Program-made: the position numbers and the translations under genes
Notes under the pieces: generated by a model
What the model saw: only the letters and a program-made list of their open reading frames with translations
Database searches by the model: none
What the model was told of the DNA's origin: nothing
Shown: piece after piece, positions 35,646 through 44,413 of the stretch
Layout of the letters: every line of letters starts with the position of its first letter
Numbering within the stretch: position 1 is the stretch's first letter
Assembly (NCBI GenBank): GCA_016710645.1
Contig: JADJVI010000027.1
Span: 49,818-113,817 of the forward strand
Origin: Actinomycetales bacterium
GTDB taxonomy: Bacteria; Actinomycetota; Actinomycetes; Actinomycetales; Dermatophilaceae
Direction of reading: 5' to 3'
DNA length: 64,000 nucleotides

Positions 35646-35963
35646 GTGCTCGTGCTCCGCTACACCGTCCTTCGGGTCGCCCTGTTCTTCGCGTGCTTCG
35701 GCGTGCTCTGGCTGCTGGGGATGCGCTCCCAGGAACAGCAGTTGCTCGCCGTCGCGGGCGCCGCAGTGATCTCGATGGTGCTCTCGTTCATCTTCCTGCG
35801 GCCGCTCCAGCAGGACATTTCAGACAAGATCAACGCCCGGGTGAGCCGGCGGATCGCGCAGCAGCACGAGCGGGATCAGCATGGTGGGGCGGCCGTCACC
35901 GATGACTTTGACGCCGCTGCCGAGGATGCCGAGGCCGAAGCCTCCGAGCGCAAGGCCGACTGA
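35646..35963 (+). CDS. DUF4229 small membrane protein
   Basis: 105 residues with two membrane helices (about 8-22 and 34-50) and a charged, acidic C-terminal tail. The start is a GTG. The pattern FLRPLQQDISDKINARV after helix two is typical of DUF4229 proteins, which often lie near menaquinone or cytochrome genes in actinobacteria. Function unknown. It is convergent with menA across a 28-base gap containing GCTCAG/CTGAGC inverted copies. Confidence 0.85.
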   Translation: MLVLRYTVLRVALFFACFGVLWLLGMRSQEQQLLAVAGAAVISMVLSFIFLRPLQQDISDKINARVSRRIAQQHERDQHGGAAVTDDFDAAAEDAEAEASERKAD

Positions 35964-35991
35964 GCGTCTGAGCGACAGACAGGCTCAGGGC

Positions 35992-36864
35992 TCAGCCGAG
36001 GGCCAGCCCGGCGGCGAGCAGCACGGCATACCCGAGTTGCAGTTTGCCGGTGCCGGCGAGCACGGGGATGAGCGCCGGGCCGGTGGCACCGGACCGCAGC
36101 GTGCGTAGCGGGCCGAGGGCGAGGCCGGCCGACGCCAGCGCGAGCAAGGACCAGGGGCGCCAGAGCGCGCAGCCGGCCGCCGCGAGCAGGGACACGGCGA
36201 CCAGGACGATCCACAACCGGCGGGTGCGAGCGTCGCCGAGGCGCACGGCGAGGGTGTTCTTGGCGGTGGCCGCGTCACCGGGGCGGTCGCGCAGGTTGTT
36301 GGCCACGAGGATCGCCGAGGCCAGCGCGCCCACGCCGACCGCGCCGAGCAGGCCGGGGATGGTCAGCGTGAGGGTCTGGGTGTAGAGCGTGCCCAGTGTG
36401 GCGACCAGTCCGAAGAAGATGAACACCATGACCTCGCCGAGACCGCGGTAACCGTAGGGGTTGGAGCCACCGGTGTAGCGCCAGGCCGCGACGATGCAGG
36501 CCAGGCCAATGGGGATGAAGATCCAGGTCTGCGAGATCGCCACGAGCGCGAGGCCGAACACCGCCGCGGAAAAGAAGCTCAGGTATGCCGCCGCCTTGAC
36601 GCTGCTCGGAGCGGCCAGTCCCTGCCCCACGAGCCGCACCGGACCGACCCGCGCTTGGTCGGTGCCGCGGATGCCGTCGGAGTAGTCATTGGCGTAGTTG
36701 ACGCCGATCTGCAGGAGCAGGGCGACGGCGAGGGCGAGCAGGCCGTAGCCCACATCGGAGTCGCCAATCGCCGCGGCGGCGCCGGTGCCGACGAGAACGG
36801 GGGAGATCGCGGCGGGCAGGGTGCGCGGGCGGGCGCCCTCCACCCACTCCATCAAGCTGGCCAT
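35992..36864 (-). CDS. menA: 1,4-dihydroxy-2-naphthoate polyprenyltransferase
   Basis: 290 residues, eight or nine hydrophobic helices. The Asp-rich prenyl-diphosphate motif NDYSDGIRGTD is at about 59-69 and a second Asp-containing motif is NNLRDRPGDAATAK. It joins dihydroxynaphthoate to the polyprenyl chain, the membrane step of menaquinone synthesis. The start MASLMEWVEGARPRTL is typical. Confidence 0.95.
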   Translation of the reverse strand: MASLMEWVEGARPRTLPAAISPVLVGTGAAAAIGDSDVGYGLLALAVALLLQIGVNYANDYSDGIRGTDQARVGPVRLVGQGLAAPSSVKAAAYLSFFSAAVFGLALVAISQTWIFIPIGLACIVAAWRYTGGSNPYGYRGLGEVMVFIFFGLVATLGTLYTQTLTLTIPGLLGAVGVGALASAILVANNLRDRPGDAATAKNTLAVRLGDARTRRLWIVLVAVSLLAAAGCALWRPWSLLALASAGLALGPLRTLRSGATGPALIPVLAGTGKLQLGYAVLLAAGLALG

Positions 36865-36943
36865 GCTGTCCTTCGATACGTATGCAATCGGTGCAATTGC
36901 TGCGGCTGATCCAAGTGGTACGGCGGGTGGGGTCGGTCGGGCT

Positions 36944-37216
36944 TCAGAGCCCGCGCAGGAAGTCCGGGTCGTCTTCAGGCCCGCGCGGTCCGGAGGGGGG
37001 CGTGCCGCGGCGGCCGAGCGGTCCCCAGGGCGGGGTGGCCTGTGGGCGTCCGGCGAAGATCCACGCGATCGGACCGACCCAGACGGCGATGACGATGAGG
37101 GCCAGCCAGGCCAACTTGGGCATATTGCGGACCCGCTCGTCAGGGGTCTGCACGCAGTCGATCACTGCGTAGATGGTCAGCCCGAGAGCGAGCACTGCCA
37201 AGAGGACGCGGGCCAT
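36944..37216 (-). CDS. PLDc_N-domain small membrane protein
   Basis: 90 residues with two membrane helices, from an ATG preceded by GGAAGGAG. The pattern VIDCVQTPDERVRNMPKLAWL and then WVGPIAWIFAGRP matches the phospholipase D/cardiolipin synthase N-terminal module as a stand-alone protein. A Pro/Gly-rich cytoplasmic tail follows. It lies between menE and menA on the same strand. Function unknown. Confidence 0.85.
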   Translation of the reverse strand: MARVLLAVLALGLTIYAVIDCVQTPDERVRNMPKLAWLALIVIAVWVGPIAWIFAGRPQATPPWGPLGRRGTPPSGPRGPEDDPDFLRGL

Positions 37217-37295
37217 GGACGCTCCTTCCACCGGACGACAGGGGCCGGTCCGGCGGGGGGACCCGCGCGGCATACCGTGCTTCTTTAGTGTCTCA

Positions 37296-38546
37296 TCATT
37301 TGTCTCGGGCCCGTCTCGCGGCGACCTCGGCGAGCAGGGCGGCCAGCGCGGCGCGGTCGGGTTTGCCTGGCCCGCGCATGGGGAAGGCGTGGACGGCGTG
37401 CAGGATCTGCGGCAACGCGGCGTCGGGGAGCAGACCACGCAGCATCGCGCGAGCGTCGTTGAGGGTGGGGGGTGGTTGTTCGGTGGCGCCCGGTGAGCGC
37501 GGGGGGTCGAGGACGATCGCCGCGGCGACCGCCTGACCCCACCGGGCGCTCGGAATGCCGACGACGACGGCGTCACGCACGCCCGGCAGATAACGCACCA
37601 GTGCGTCTTCGACCGGGCCGGGTGCGACCTTGACGCCGCCGGTGTTGATGAGGTCGTCCGCCCGGCCGGTGATGTGCAACTGGCCGTCGTCGTCGATCTC
37701 GCCGAGATCGTCAGTGCGGAACCAGCGCACCCAGTCGGCGTCGGTGTGGAAGTGGTCGGTCGTCCGTGCCGGGTCGCCGAGATACCCGTGCGCGATGGTC
37801 GGGCCGCCGAGCACGACGTGCCGGTCGTTGTCGATGTGGACCTGGACATCGGGCAGCGGCGAGCCGTCGTAGACACACCCGCCGCAAGTTTCGGTCATCC
37901 CGTAAGTGGCCACGAGCGGGATCCCCTCGGTGAGCGCCCGGTCGCGCAGACTCGGACTGGTGGCGGCTCCACCGCAGAGCACCGCGTCGAACCTCTTGAG
38001 CATGCCGATCGCCCCGGGATGGCCCAGCAGGCGGGTGAGTTGCGTCGGCACCAACGACAGGTATGCCGGGTGGTCACCGAACGGCATACCCTCGGCTGCC
38101 TGGATGAAACCGCGGGAGGTGAACCCGTGGGAGAGGTCCATGACCACCGGCGGGCCGGCCCCGAGGACCGAGCGGACGAGCACCTGGATGCCGGCCACAT
38201 GGTAGGGCGGGAGGGCGAGCAGCCAACGTCCCGGGCCGGCGAGGGTGGCGTGGGTGCCGTTGACCGAGGCGCGCAGGGCGGCGGCACCGAGCATGGTGTG
38301 TTTGGGCAGCCCGGTCGAGCCCGAGGTGGAGATGACCAGGGCGAGGTCTGGCGGGAGGTCGGCGGGGTGGACGTCGGGCAGCGGGGCGGGCGTGCTTCCG
38401 GCGGCGTAGGGCGCCAGAGCCGGGCCGGAGCCGTCCAGGGCGGCGCGCAGGTGGGGGAGGAGATCAAGCACGGCTGCGCCCATGCCGAGTGGAAGCGTTT
38501 GCAGTCGGGGTCTTGCCGACGTGGGAGGGAGGTCGCGGGTGGGCAT
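37296..38546 (-). CDS. menE: o-Succinylbenzoate-CoA ligase
   Basis: 416 residues as drawn; an ATG at 38483 (MGAAVLDLL) is an alternative start. The AMP-binding motif ISTSGSTGLPK, the adenylate motif TYGMTETCGG and the hinge region GRADDLINTGG are present. It activates o-succinylbenzoate with CoA. It is compact, as many actinobacterial MenE are. An inverted pair of the genome-wide motif (38060-38068, 38082-38090) lies inside the gene. Confidence 0.92.
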   Translation of the reverse strand: MPTRDLPPTSARPRLQTLPLGMGAAVLDLLPHLRAALDGSGPALAPYAAGSTPAPLPDVHPADLPPDLALVISTSGSTGLPKHTMLGAAALRASVNGTHATLAGPGRWLLALPPYHVAGIQVLVRSVLGAGPPVVMDLSHGFTSRGFIQAAEGMPFGDHPAYLSLVPTQLTRLLGHPGAIGMLKRFDAVLCGGAATSPSLRDRALTEGIPLVATYGMTETCGGCVYDGSPLPDVQVHIDNDRHVVLGGPTIAHGYLGDPARTTDHFHTDADWVRWFRTDDLGEIDDDGQLHITGRADDLINTGGVKVAPGPVEDALVRYLPGVRDAVVVGIPSARWGQAVAAAIVLDPPRSPGATEQPPPTLNDARAMLRGLLPDAALPQILHAVHAFPMRGPGKPDRAALAALLAEVAARRARDK

Positions 38547-38728
38547 GGTGTGGAGGCGGTCAGGCCGAGAGCGGCCGCGTCGTCACGGAATCCACGCCCG
38601 GAGCCTATCGGCAGCCCGCCCGATTCGCACGAGCTCGGCCCAGATCGGCCTGATTCAGACCAGCTCGGGTCAGGCCGCGCCAGACGAGGGTGAAAGGGGT
38701 TCGATGTGGAGTGGGGGTTCGTCCGCGG

Positions 38729-39439
38729 TCAGATGTTTAGCGCCTCGATGTAGGCAATTCGGCCAGCCACCGCCGCAGTGAAGTTTGCGACGGATACTTC
38801 CTGCACCGGCTCCTCGAGGATCCCTTCTCCCGGGCATGTGGTGAGCACGCACGTGGCGTCGTAGAGGCGCTCGCGCACCAATCGCTGGGCCAGGATGCGG
38901 TAGCGGTCGATGTAGGAGGTGCCATGAAAGATGGGGTCCGCTGGGAAGAGCGTGATCGGGTCTCGCCTGGAGACGCGTGAAGACACATCCGAATGCTCGA
39001 TGACGAACACGAAACCGAGCCATGGGCGCACGGGCCCAAAGGTGCCCTCCTCGTACGCCTTCCAGATGTCCACGGCGTTGCCGAGCGCCTCTTCGGTGCG
39101 GTTGTTGAAGTTGTTGCCGATCGAGCCCACTTGCGACTTGAACTCAACCGCCGCGACGAGCGCACCCTTGAAGGTGACGAGGAGGTCCCAGTCTTTCGAT
39201 CGGCGATAGTGCCCGGGCAGGGTCAGGCGCGCCCCACGGAGGACTTCAGCTCCCCGTTCGACCAGTGGCGCGAACTGCTCGGCTACCGCGTCCTCGAGGG
39301 GGCGCAGGTGCTTGCCGCCGGTGACGGCGCCTCGGGTGCCCGCGTCCAGGTTGCCCGACTCGACCTGGCGTTGAGCCTGCAGGTCCCGTCCGGTCCAGAA
39401 CGCTCGCACTGCGGAGTCGAAACTGTCGAAGGAACTCAC
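38729..39439 (-). CDS. XhoI/PaeR7I-family type II restriction endonuclease
   Basis: 236 residues, close to PaeR7I length. Family features visible include FW near the start, RGAVTGGKH, KDWDLLVTFKG and AAVEFKSQVGS (the D...ExK nuclease core), then NNFNNRTEEALG and FHGTSYIDRY. Known members cut CTCGAG; that specificity is inferred from the family. It overlaps the upstream methyltransferase by four bases, so translation is coupled. The gene itself contains CTCGAG at 38813 and 39293. It carries no copy of the CGGCATAC motif common around it. Confidence 0.93.
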   Translation of the reverse strand: MSSFDSFDSAVRAFWTGRDLQAQRQVESGNLDAGTRGAVTGGKHLRPLEDAVAEQFAPLVERGAEVLRGARLTLPGHYRRSKDWDLLVTFKGALVAAVEFKSQVGSIGNNFNNRTEEALGNAVDIWKAYEEGTFGPVRPWLGFVFVIEHSDVSSRVSRRDPITLFPADPIFHGTSYIDRYRILAQRLVRERLYDATCVLTTCPGEGILEEPVQEVSVANFTAAVAGRIAYIEALNI

Positions 39440-41049
39440 GCTGCGACGTTATCGGCTCGCAGGCCGTAGGCGCGTAGCGCTGCGTGGCTCGCCGCCTCTC
39501 GGTCGCCCCGCTCGAAAGCGTCGGCGAGCTCAGCTGCCAATTCCGGGCTGATCGAGGACGGCTCTGGGACTCGGATCTTCCGGAGGTACTGCGACTGGAA
39601 CCGGAGCGTGCCCCCACGCATCCGCACGCAGTAGGCCTCGATAAAGGACTGCGCGACCGACGACAACAGGAGACCACCCAGCACCTTGAGATCCCAGGTT
39701 TTCGCGGTGATCCAGTACAGGTTGTGGTGCGGGTAGTGTCCGCCCGCCTCATAGACGGGCGTGATGTGAGCCTTCATGTCCTGAAGGACTAACTTGGGCT
39801 CGCTGATCAACGCGTAATTGACCTTGTCGATCGTCTTGAACCACGCGTTGGGTTGCTTCCGCGCCACGTAGCGCTCGCGGAGCTTCGGATGACGCGCGTA
39901 GTGAGCGGCGAGCTTGGGAAAGGACTTGAGATCCACGAGGCTGCCGTCCGGGAGCCAGGGGTTGAGGAGAACCGAACCGCCCCACCTGAACGTGCCCTGG
40001 CGGACATCGTTGGTCATGATCATCGGCAACTTGCGATCATCCTCGACATCGACATCGACCGGCGCAATGTAGGCATGGTCCGCCCCAGTGGCGACCCCGA
40101 TGCCGACCTTGGCGCCCGTCTGCTCGATCGTGGGGAAGCGCCGGTTCAGGTCGTCCAGCAACGCGATGCTGTCTGGGTCGCCGGCCGGCCACAGGTCATC
40201 GCCTGCGAACCAGTGCGCGATCCGGTGGGCGGTGAATGATTGAGCGTGTTCCGCCGCGGAGTTCGCCAGGGTGAAGCGAGTCAGTTGCGCTGCGGCCGCT
40301 TCGTCGAAGTCTGCCTTGCACTCTGCGATGACGGCTGAGCCCTGACCCGCTCGGGTGAGCACGGTGATCGCTGGATAGGCGCTGACCGCGGCCTGGAAAA
40401 CGTCGGCGTCATGCAGTTGCCACACGGCATCGACCGAACAGAGCGACGTGACGATCTTGCGGAGTTGGGCGCCGTATGCGTTGCGCATCCAGCGATCGGC
40501 GCAGATGAACGCGTGCTTGCCACCCGGCCGCAGTTGCCCTATCCCCTTCTCAAAGAACGCGACGTAAATGTCCGCTCGGCCGGTCATCGATCGGTACATG
40601 CGGCGGTAGGTGTACTCGGCCTGTTGGTCCAGCTCGTCGGACCGAATGTATGGCGGGTTCCCCACCACGACATCCGCCCGAACGTCCTCGTCATCCAGGA
40701 GGTAGTCGGCGGTCCTCAGCCAGCCCGAGGCAATCTGAAGCGCGACTCGTTCGGGGACCCCTGCGGCTGCCAGCATCGAACTGCTCGCCTTGACGCACGT
40801 CTCAACATGACCGGCTTGCAGGTCGTAGCCCCGCAAGCAGTTGCGGAGTTGGATGGGGGCGATCCCCCGACGGCTCGCTGACTCCAGGAGCCGCTCGACC
40901 ATCGGGATCCAGAAGGCTCCGGATCCGACGGAGGGCTCGACTGCGACGAGCTTCGTGAGGTCTCGATCGGCCGTGTACCCAACGAGGTCCAGCATCGCGT
41001 CGACGACCCAGCGCCGGGTGAACACCTCGCCGTAGTTGGGTGCGATCAT
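39436..41049 (-). CDS. Type II N6-adenine DNA methyltransferase (M.PaeR7I-like)
   Basis: 537 residues, matching M.PaeR7I-type size. The SAM-binding motif is VAVEPSVGSGAF (about 33-44) and the catalytic motif NPPYIRSDE (about 129-137). The C-terminal half would be the target-recognition region. It is the protective partner of the endonuclease gene that it overlaps, expected to methylate A in CTCGAG. Reading order methylase then nuclease favours protection before cutting. The pair interrupts the menE-menB neighbourhood, which suggests insertion. Confidence 0.92.
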   Translation of the reverse strand: MIAPNYGEVFTRRWVVDAMLDLVGYTADRDLTKLVAVEPSVGSGAFWIPMVERLLESASRRGIAPIQLRNCLRGYDLQAGHVETCVKASSSMLAAAGVPERVALQIASGWLRTADYLLDDEDVRADVVVGNPPYIRSDELDQQAEYTYRRMYRSMTGRADIYVAFFEKGIGQLRPGGKHAFICADRWMRNAYGAQLRKIVTSLCSVDAVWQLHDADVFQAAVSAYPAITVLTRAGQGSAVIAECKADFDEAAAAQLTRFTLANSAAEHAQSFTAHRIAHWFAGDDLWPAGDPDSIALLDDLNRRFPTIEQTGAKVGIGVATGADHAYIAPVDVDVEDDRKLPMIMTNDVRQGTFRWGGSVLLNPWLPDGSLVDLKSFPKLAAHYARHPKLRERYVARKQPNAWFKTIDKVNYALISEPKLVLQDMKAHITPVYEAGGHYPHHNLYWITAKTWDLKVLGGLLLSSVAQSFIEAYCVRMRGGTLRFQSQYLRKIRVPEPSSISPELAAELADAFERGDREAASHAALRAYGLRADNVAA

Positions 41050-41163
41050 GGCGTCAGACTATTCGGGGGCACTGACGGTCCGGTTGGTTCATCCACAGGC
41101 GCGCGAGATCTGCCATTTCGGGCAAGCTCCCTCTTGACACGACCGGCGATTCCGTGACGAAGC

Positions 41164-41206
41164 GGTACTTCTGTGCCAGAAGGCTCGCTCCTCACTCAGA
41201 AGTACC
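41164..41206 (-). terminator. Hairpin at the menB stop
   Basis: GGTACTTCTG (41164-41173) and CAGAAGTACC (41197-41206) are a perfect 10-base inverted repeat with a 23-base loop. The right arm includes the last codons and stop of menB. A plausible terminator, though the large loop weakens the case. Confidence 0.45.
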
Positions 41207-42167
41207 AGGGGAAGGGGGACCAGTCGGGGTCGCGCTTCTCCAGGAACTGGTCGCGCCCTTCGACGGCTTCGTCGGTCATATAGGCCAATCGGGTGGCCTC
41301 ACCGGCAAACACCTGCTGCCCCATCAACCCGTCGTCCACGAGGTTGAACGCAAACTTGAGCATCCGGATCGCCTGCGGGCTCTTGCCCATGATCTCCCGC
41401 GCGGCCTCCAGTGCGGTCGGCTCCAGTTCGTGGTGCGCGGCAACGATATTGACCGCGCCCATCCGGTGCATGTCGTCGGCGGAATAGGCCCGCCCGAGGA
41501 AGAAGATCTCCCGCGCCGCCTTCTGCCCGACCATCCGGGCCAGGTATGCCGACCCGTAGCCCGCGTCGAAAGAGCCCACGTCAGCATCGGTCTGCTTGAA
41601 CCGCGCGTACTCCCGGCTGGCGATGGTGAGGTCACACACGACGTGCAGCGAGTGCCCGCCACCGGCCGCCCAACCGTTGACGACCGCGATGACGACCTTA
41701 GGCATGGTGCGGATCAGCCGCTGCACTTCCAGGATGTGCAGCCGCCCGCCCTCGGCCTTGACCCGGCGCTCGTCGACGCCCGCGGCCGTCGGGTCGGCGC
41801 CTGGGTCGACGGCATACTGATAGCCCGAACGCCCCCGGATCCGCTGGTCGCCGCCGGTGCAGAACGCCCACCCGGCCGTCGCGGGTGAGGACCCCTCGCG
41901 CGGCGTGGGCCCGTTGCCGGTGAGCAGCACGACCCCCACGTCAGCGGTGCGCCGCGCGTGGTCGAGGGCCCGATAGAGCTCGTCGACGGTGTGTGGTCGG
42001 AAGGCGTTGAGCACCTCCGGGCGGTCGAAGGCGATCCGCACGATCCCGCTCGCCGGCCCCGCGCCGGTCGCCCGGTGGTAGGTGATGTCGGTGAAGTCGA
42101 ACCCCGCCACCTCCTGCCACGCCTGCGGGTCGAAGGTGTCGCTCACATGGGGAAGGCTGCTCACCAT
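41196..42167 (-). CDS. menB: 1,4-dihydroxy-2-naphthoyl-CoA synthase
   Basis: 323 residues of the crotonase fold. Conserved MenB blocks include AFCTGGDQRIRG, the oxyanion region NGWAAGGGHSLHVVCD and DADVGSFDAGYGS, and the C-terminus DWSPFPWYF. It cyclises o-succinylbenzoyl-CoA. It is longer than the E. coli enzyme, mainly through N-terminal and loop segments as in other actinobacteria. Confidence 0.96.
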   Translation of the reverse strand: MVSSLPHVSDTFDPQAWQEVAGFDFTDITYHRATGAGPASGIVRIAFDRPEVLNAFRPHTVDELYRALDHARRTADVGVVLLTGNGPTPREGSSPATAGWAFCTGGDQRIRGRSGYQYAVDPGADPTAAGVDERRVKAEGGRLHILEVQRLIRTMPKVVIAVVNGWAAGGGHSLHVVCDLTIASREYARFKQTDADVGSFDAGYGSAYLARMVGQKAAREIFFLGRAYSADDMHRMGAVNIVAAHHELEPTALEAAREIMGKSPQAIRMLKFAFNLVDDGLMGQQVFAGEATRLAYMTDEAVEGRDQFLEKRDPDWSPFPWYF

Positions 42168-42196
42168 TCGAGCCTAGCGGCCGGTCTGCGTCGCCT

Positions 42197-42270
42197 GCGG
42201 CGCTGCCGGGTATGCCGTGCGGCGCTGCCGGGTATGCCGTGCGGCGCTGCCCGGTGTGCCGTGCGGCGCC
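42197..42270. repeat. 22-base tandem repeat containing the GTATGCCG motif
   Basis: Units at 42197-42218 and 42219-42240 are identical, 42241-42262 has two changes, and a partial fourth unit follows to 42270. Each unit carries the motif (mutated to GTGTGCCG in the third). The array fills the space between the sortase stop and the menB start. With the inverted copy inside the sortase end (42284-42293) it could form a terminator stem. Confidence 0.9.
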
Positions 42271-42870
42271 TCAGGTGAGCGGCACGGCATACACGACGGT
42301 GTTGGCGTCGAAGCTGCGGGCATCCAGGCCGGTGCGCGCGCAGGTGATCAATCGCAGTTCGGGGCCGGGTCGGTCGCCGTAGACCTCCTCGGTCGGGAAC
42401 TGCGCCTTGGCATAGGTGGCGACGCGGGTGACGGCATACCGGATCGTGGTGCCGTCCCCTCGGGTGACGGCGATCTCGGTCCCGACCCGTGCCTCCCCGA
42501 GCCGCAAAAACGCCCCTGGTATGCCGTTCACCGAGGCATGCGCGAGCAGCACCGTGGGGCCGGGGTCGCCCGCGGCGGGGGAGCCCGAATACCACCCGAC
42601 CAGGTCGGGGCGATCCAGCGCCGGCACCTCGACCGTGCCATCCGGGTTGAGGCCCATGGGCGAGATGGGCGCCGCGATGCCGAGAGCGGTGATGGTGACC
42701 CGGGAAGGGCGCCAATCCCGTTGCGCGACAGGCGATGTCGTGGATACGGACGAAGTGGCGGGCGAGTTGGCAACGACCGGCGAGGGGGCGGCCGTCATGG
42801 TGGGAGCAGTGCAACCGCCGACGGCCGCCGCAAGCAGGAGTGCCGCGGCGGCCGTCCGGCACCGAGTCAC
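42271..42870 (-). CDS. Class F-type sortase with lipoprotein-like signal
   Basis: 199 residues from the GTG at 42870 that overlaps the upstream stop. A signal peptide ends in VGGC, so the protein may be lipid-anchored. The sortase core has LLAHASVNG (catalytic His), GAFLRLGE, and LITCARTG with the catalytic Cys, followed by an Arg. Sortases join wall proteins to peptidoglycan or to each other. The neighbouring gene product is the obvious partner. Confidence 0.8.
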   Translation of the reverse strand: MTRCRTAAAALLLAAAVGGCTAPTMTAAPSPVVANSPATSSVSTTSPVAQRDWRPSRVTITALGIAAPISPMGLNPDGTVEVPALDRPDLVGWYSGSPAAGDPGPTVLLAHASVNGIPGAFLRLGEARVGTEIAVTRGDGTTIRYAVTRVATYAKAQFPTEEVYGDRPGPELRLITCARTGLDARSFDANTVVYAVPLT

Positions 42871-43418
42871 CGGTTGGCGCGCTTGCGCAGCGCGACTCCG
42901 GTGCCGACGCTCCCGAGCGCGAGGACCCCCACGCCGAGGCCCAGCGCCCACGAGCCCGCTCCGGTGCCCTGCGAAGGCGAGGCAGCCAGCTCGCCCGTGG
43001 CCGCAGCGCCCTTGGGCTTGGTCGCGACCTGCGCGGCGGACGCGTTGACGGTCTTGGACGTCGAGGTGACGGTCAGCGAACCGGTCGCGGCGTTGTCGCA
43101 GGCGAGCTTGAAGCTCGCGCTCGTCGCGGTGAAGCCGGCGGGCACGGTGATCTCGCCACCGAGGTAGCCGCGGTCGGCGAGCGGGCTCAGCGCGGCCTTC
43201 ATGCCGCCGGGGCCGGTGACCGTCGCCGCGCTGACGGCGACGCCGTTCTTGTTGTAGCCGCAGTCGGCGTAGACGTCGATGGTGCGCCCGGCCTTGAGCG
43301 CGCCTTCGGTCCAGAACTTCACGCCAGGGCCGGAGGTGTCGGCGTGCGCGAGGGCGGGGGCCAGGCCCAGCAGAGCGGCCCCACCGAGCAGGACGGCGGC
43401 GATGCGGGTAGTGGACAT
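42867..43418 (-). CDS. Secreted, membrane-anchored protein paired with the sortase
   Basis: 183 residues from the ATG at 43418. An N-terminal signal peptide (AALLGLAPALAHA) leads to a ~100-residue beta-rich domain with two cysteines (DCGYNK, LACDNA). A Ser/Ala/Thr linker precedes a C-terminal membrane helix and the basic tail LRKRANR. No LPxTG or LAxTG motif is visible before the helix. It overlaps the sortase start by four bases, so the two are made together. Confidence 0.8.
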   Translation of the reverse strand: MSTTRIAAVLLGGAALLGLAPALAHADTSGPGVKFWTEGALKAGRTIDVYADCGYNKNGVAVSAATVTGPGGMKAALSPLADRGYLGGEITVPAGFTATSASFKLACDNAATGSLTVTSTSKTVNASAAQVATKPKGAAATGELAASPSQGTGAGSWALGLGVGVLALGSVGTGVALRKRANR

Positions 43419-43630
43419 AGGAGGCACCTTTCGTGTCGAGGTCCCGCGGTCGTCGGTGCCGCTGTCGGACAACCAGGACGCTAGGTATGCCGTGTTGCAG
43501 TCCCTTTCTGGACGTGGCGCGGCCGCCGCGCGATTGCCGCTCGATTGGGTCACGCCGAGTGCCGGTGACCGTCGCCGGGCCGTGCGGTCGCTGTAACGAA
43601 ACCGTGCGAATCGGCCTCTACGCTCGGCTC

Positions 43631-44413
43631 ATGACCGTCCAGATCCTCGGCCTGCTGCGCGCCGGCGCCGGCCCACGTGCTGCCGCCAGCCGGCAAGGCG
43701 AGGAGGTCGGTCGACGCGGGGAGATCGGTCGACGCAGGGACCCCGGACGATGGGGCGGAGCACGGCAAGGCCGGCGCGGAGTCGCGGTGCTGCTGACCTG
43801 CGTGTCCGCCGTAGGGCTCGCGGGCTGCGCGCCGGCCGGGCTTCGGATCGACGCCACGAGCGTGGGGACCAGCACCGCAGCCACGACGCCGACGACAACG
43901 CCCACGTCCGCACCGACGGCCAGCGCAACCAGCGCAACCAGCGCCACAGCCACGCCGCCGCTGCCCTCTGTTCGAACCCTGGACGCCCGCGCGACGATCC
44001 TCGCCGACAGCGGAGTGCCCGCCGAGTTGCGCGAACCCATCGCGACGCGATGCGCCGGGTGCGGCCTGGACACCACGGCATACGCGGATGTCACCGGCGA
44101 CGGGCGCGAGGAGGCGATCTACGCGATCAGCGACGGCAACGCCGTCGCCGGCACCCTCGTCTACACGATGACCGCCTCCGGACCGCGCCGGGTCTTCGCG
44201 CACGTCGGACACCAAGGGTGGGTCGAAGCGGTCAGTGGTGCCCTGCGGCTCACCCGCCAGATGTACTCCACCGACGACCCGCGCTGCTGCCCCACCGGCC
44301 CCCCCGAGGTCAGCACCTACACGTGGAACGGCCAGGCCTTCGCGCTCACGCGCCGCACCGGCGGCGGTGTCGGCTTCTCGCCCTACGACCCCAAGGACCG
44401 GGTGATCCTGTGA
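43631..44413 (+). CDS. Lipoprotein upstream of two-component system (CseA-like position)
   Basis: 260 residues. A basic N-terminus of ~50 residues precedes a hydrophobic core and lipobox LAGC. The mature protein has a Thr/Ala/Ser linker and a domain with four cysteines (RCAGCG, RCCPTG) and the segment DVTGDGREEAIYAI, similar to FG-GAP-type calcium loops. In Streptomyces the cseA lipoprotein gene precedes cseB-cseC, the same order as here. Possible modulator of the sensor kinase. Confidence 0.78.
   Translation: MTVQILGLLRAGAGPRAAASRQGEEVGRRGEIGRRRDPGRWGGARQGRRGVAVLLTCVSAVGLAGCAPAGLRIDATSVGTSTAATTPTTTPTSAPTASATSATSATATPPLPSVRTLDARATILADSGVPAELREPIATRCAGCGLDTTAYADVTGDGREEAIYAISDGNAVAGTLVYTMTASGPRRVFAHVGHQGWVEAVSGALRLTRQMYSTDDPRCCPTGPPEVSTYTWNGQAFALTRRTGGGVGFSPYDPKDRVIL

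Noticed and set aside
38729..41049. Avoidance of CTCGAG as a sign of long-term restriction
   Set aside because: Many CTCGAG sites remain in the window, in numbers not obviously below expectation, so no depletion can be claimed.
42197..42270. Possible CRISPR array
   Set aside because: The units are contiguous with no spacers, and no cas gene is near; it is a plain tandem repeat.
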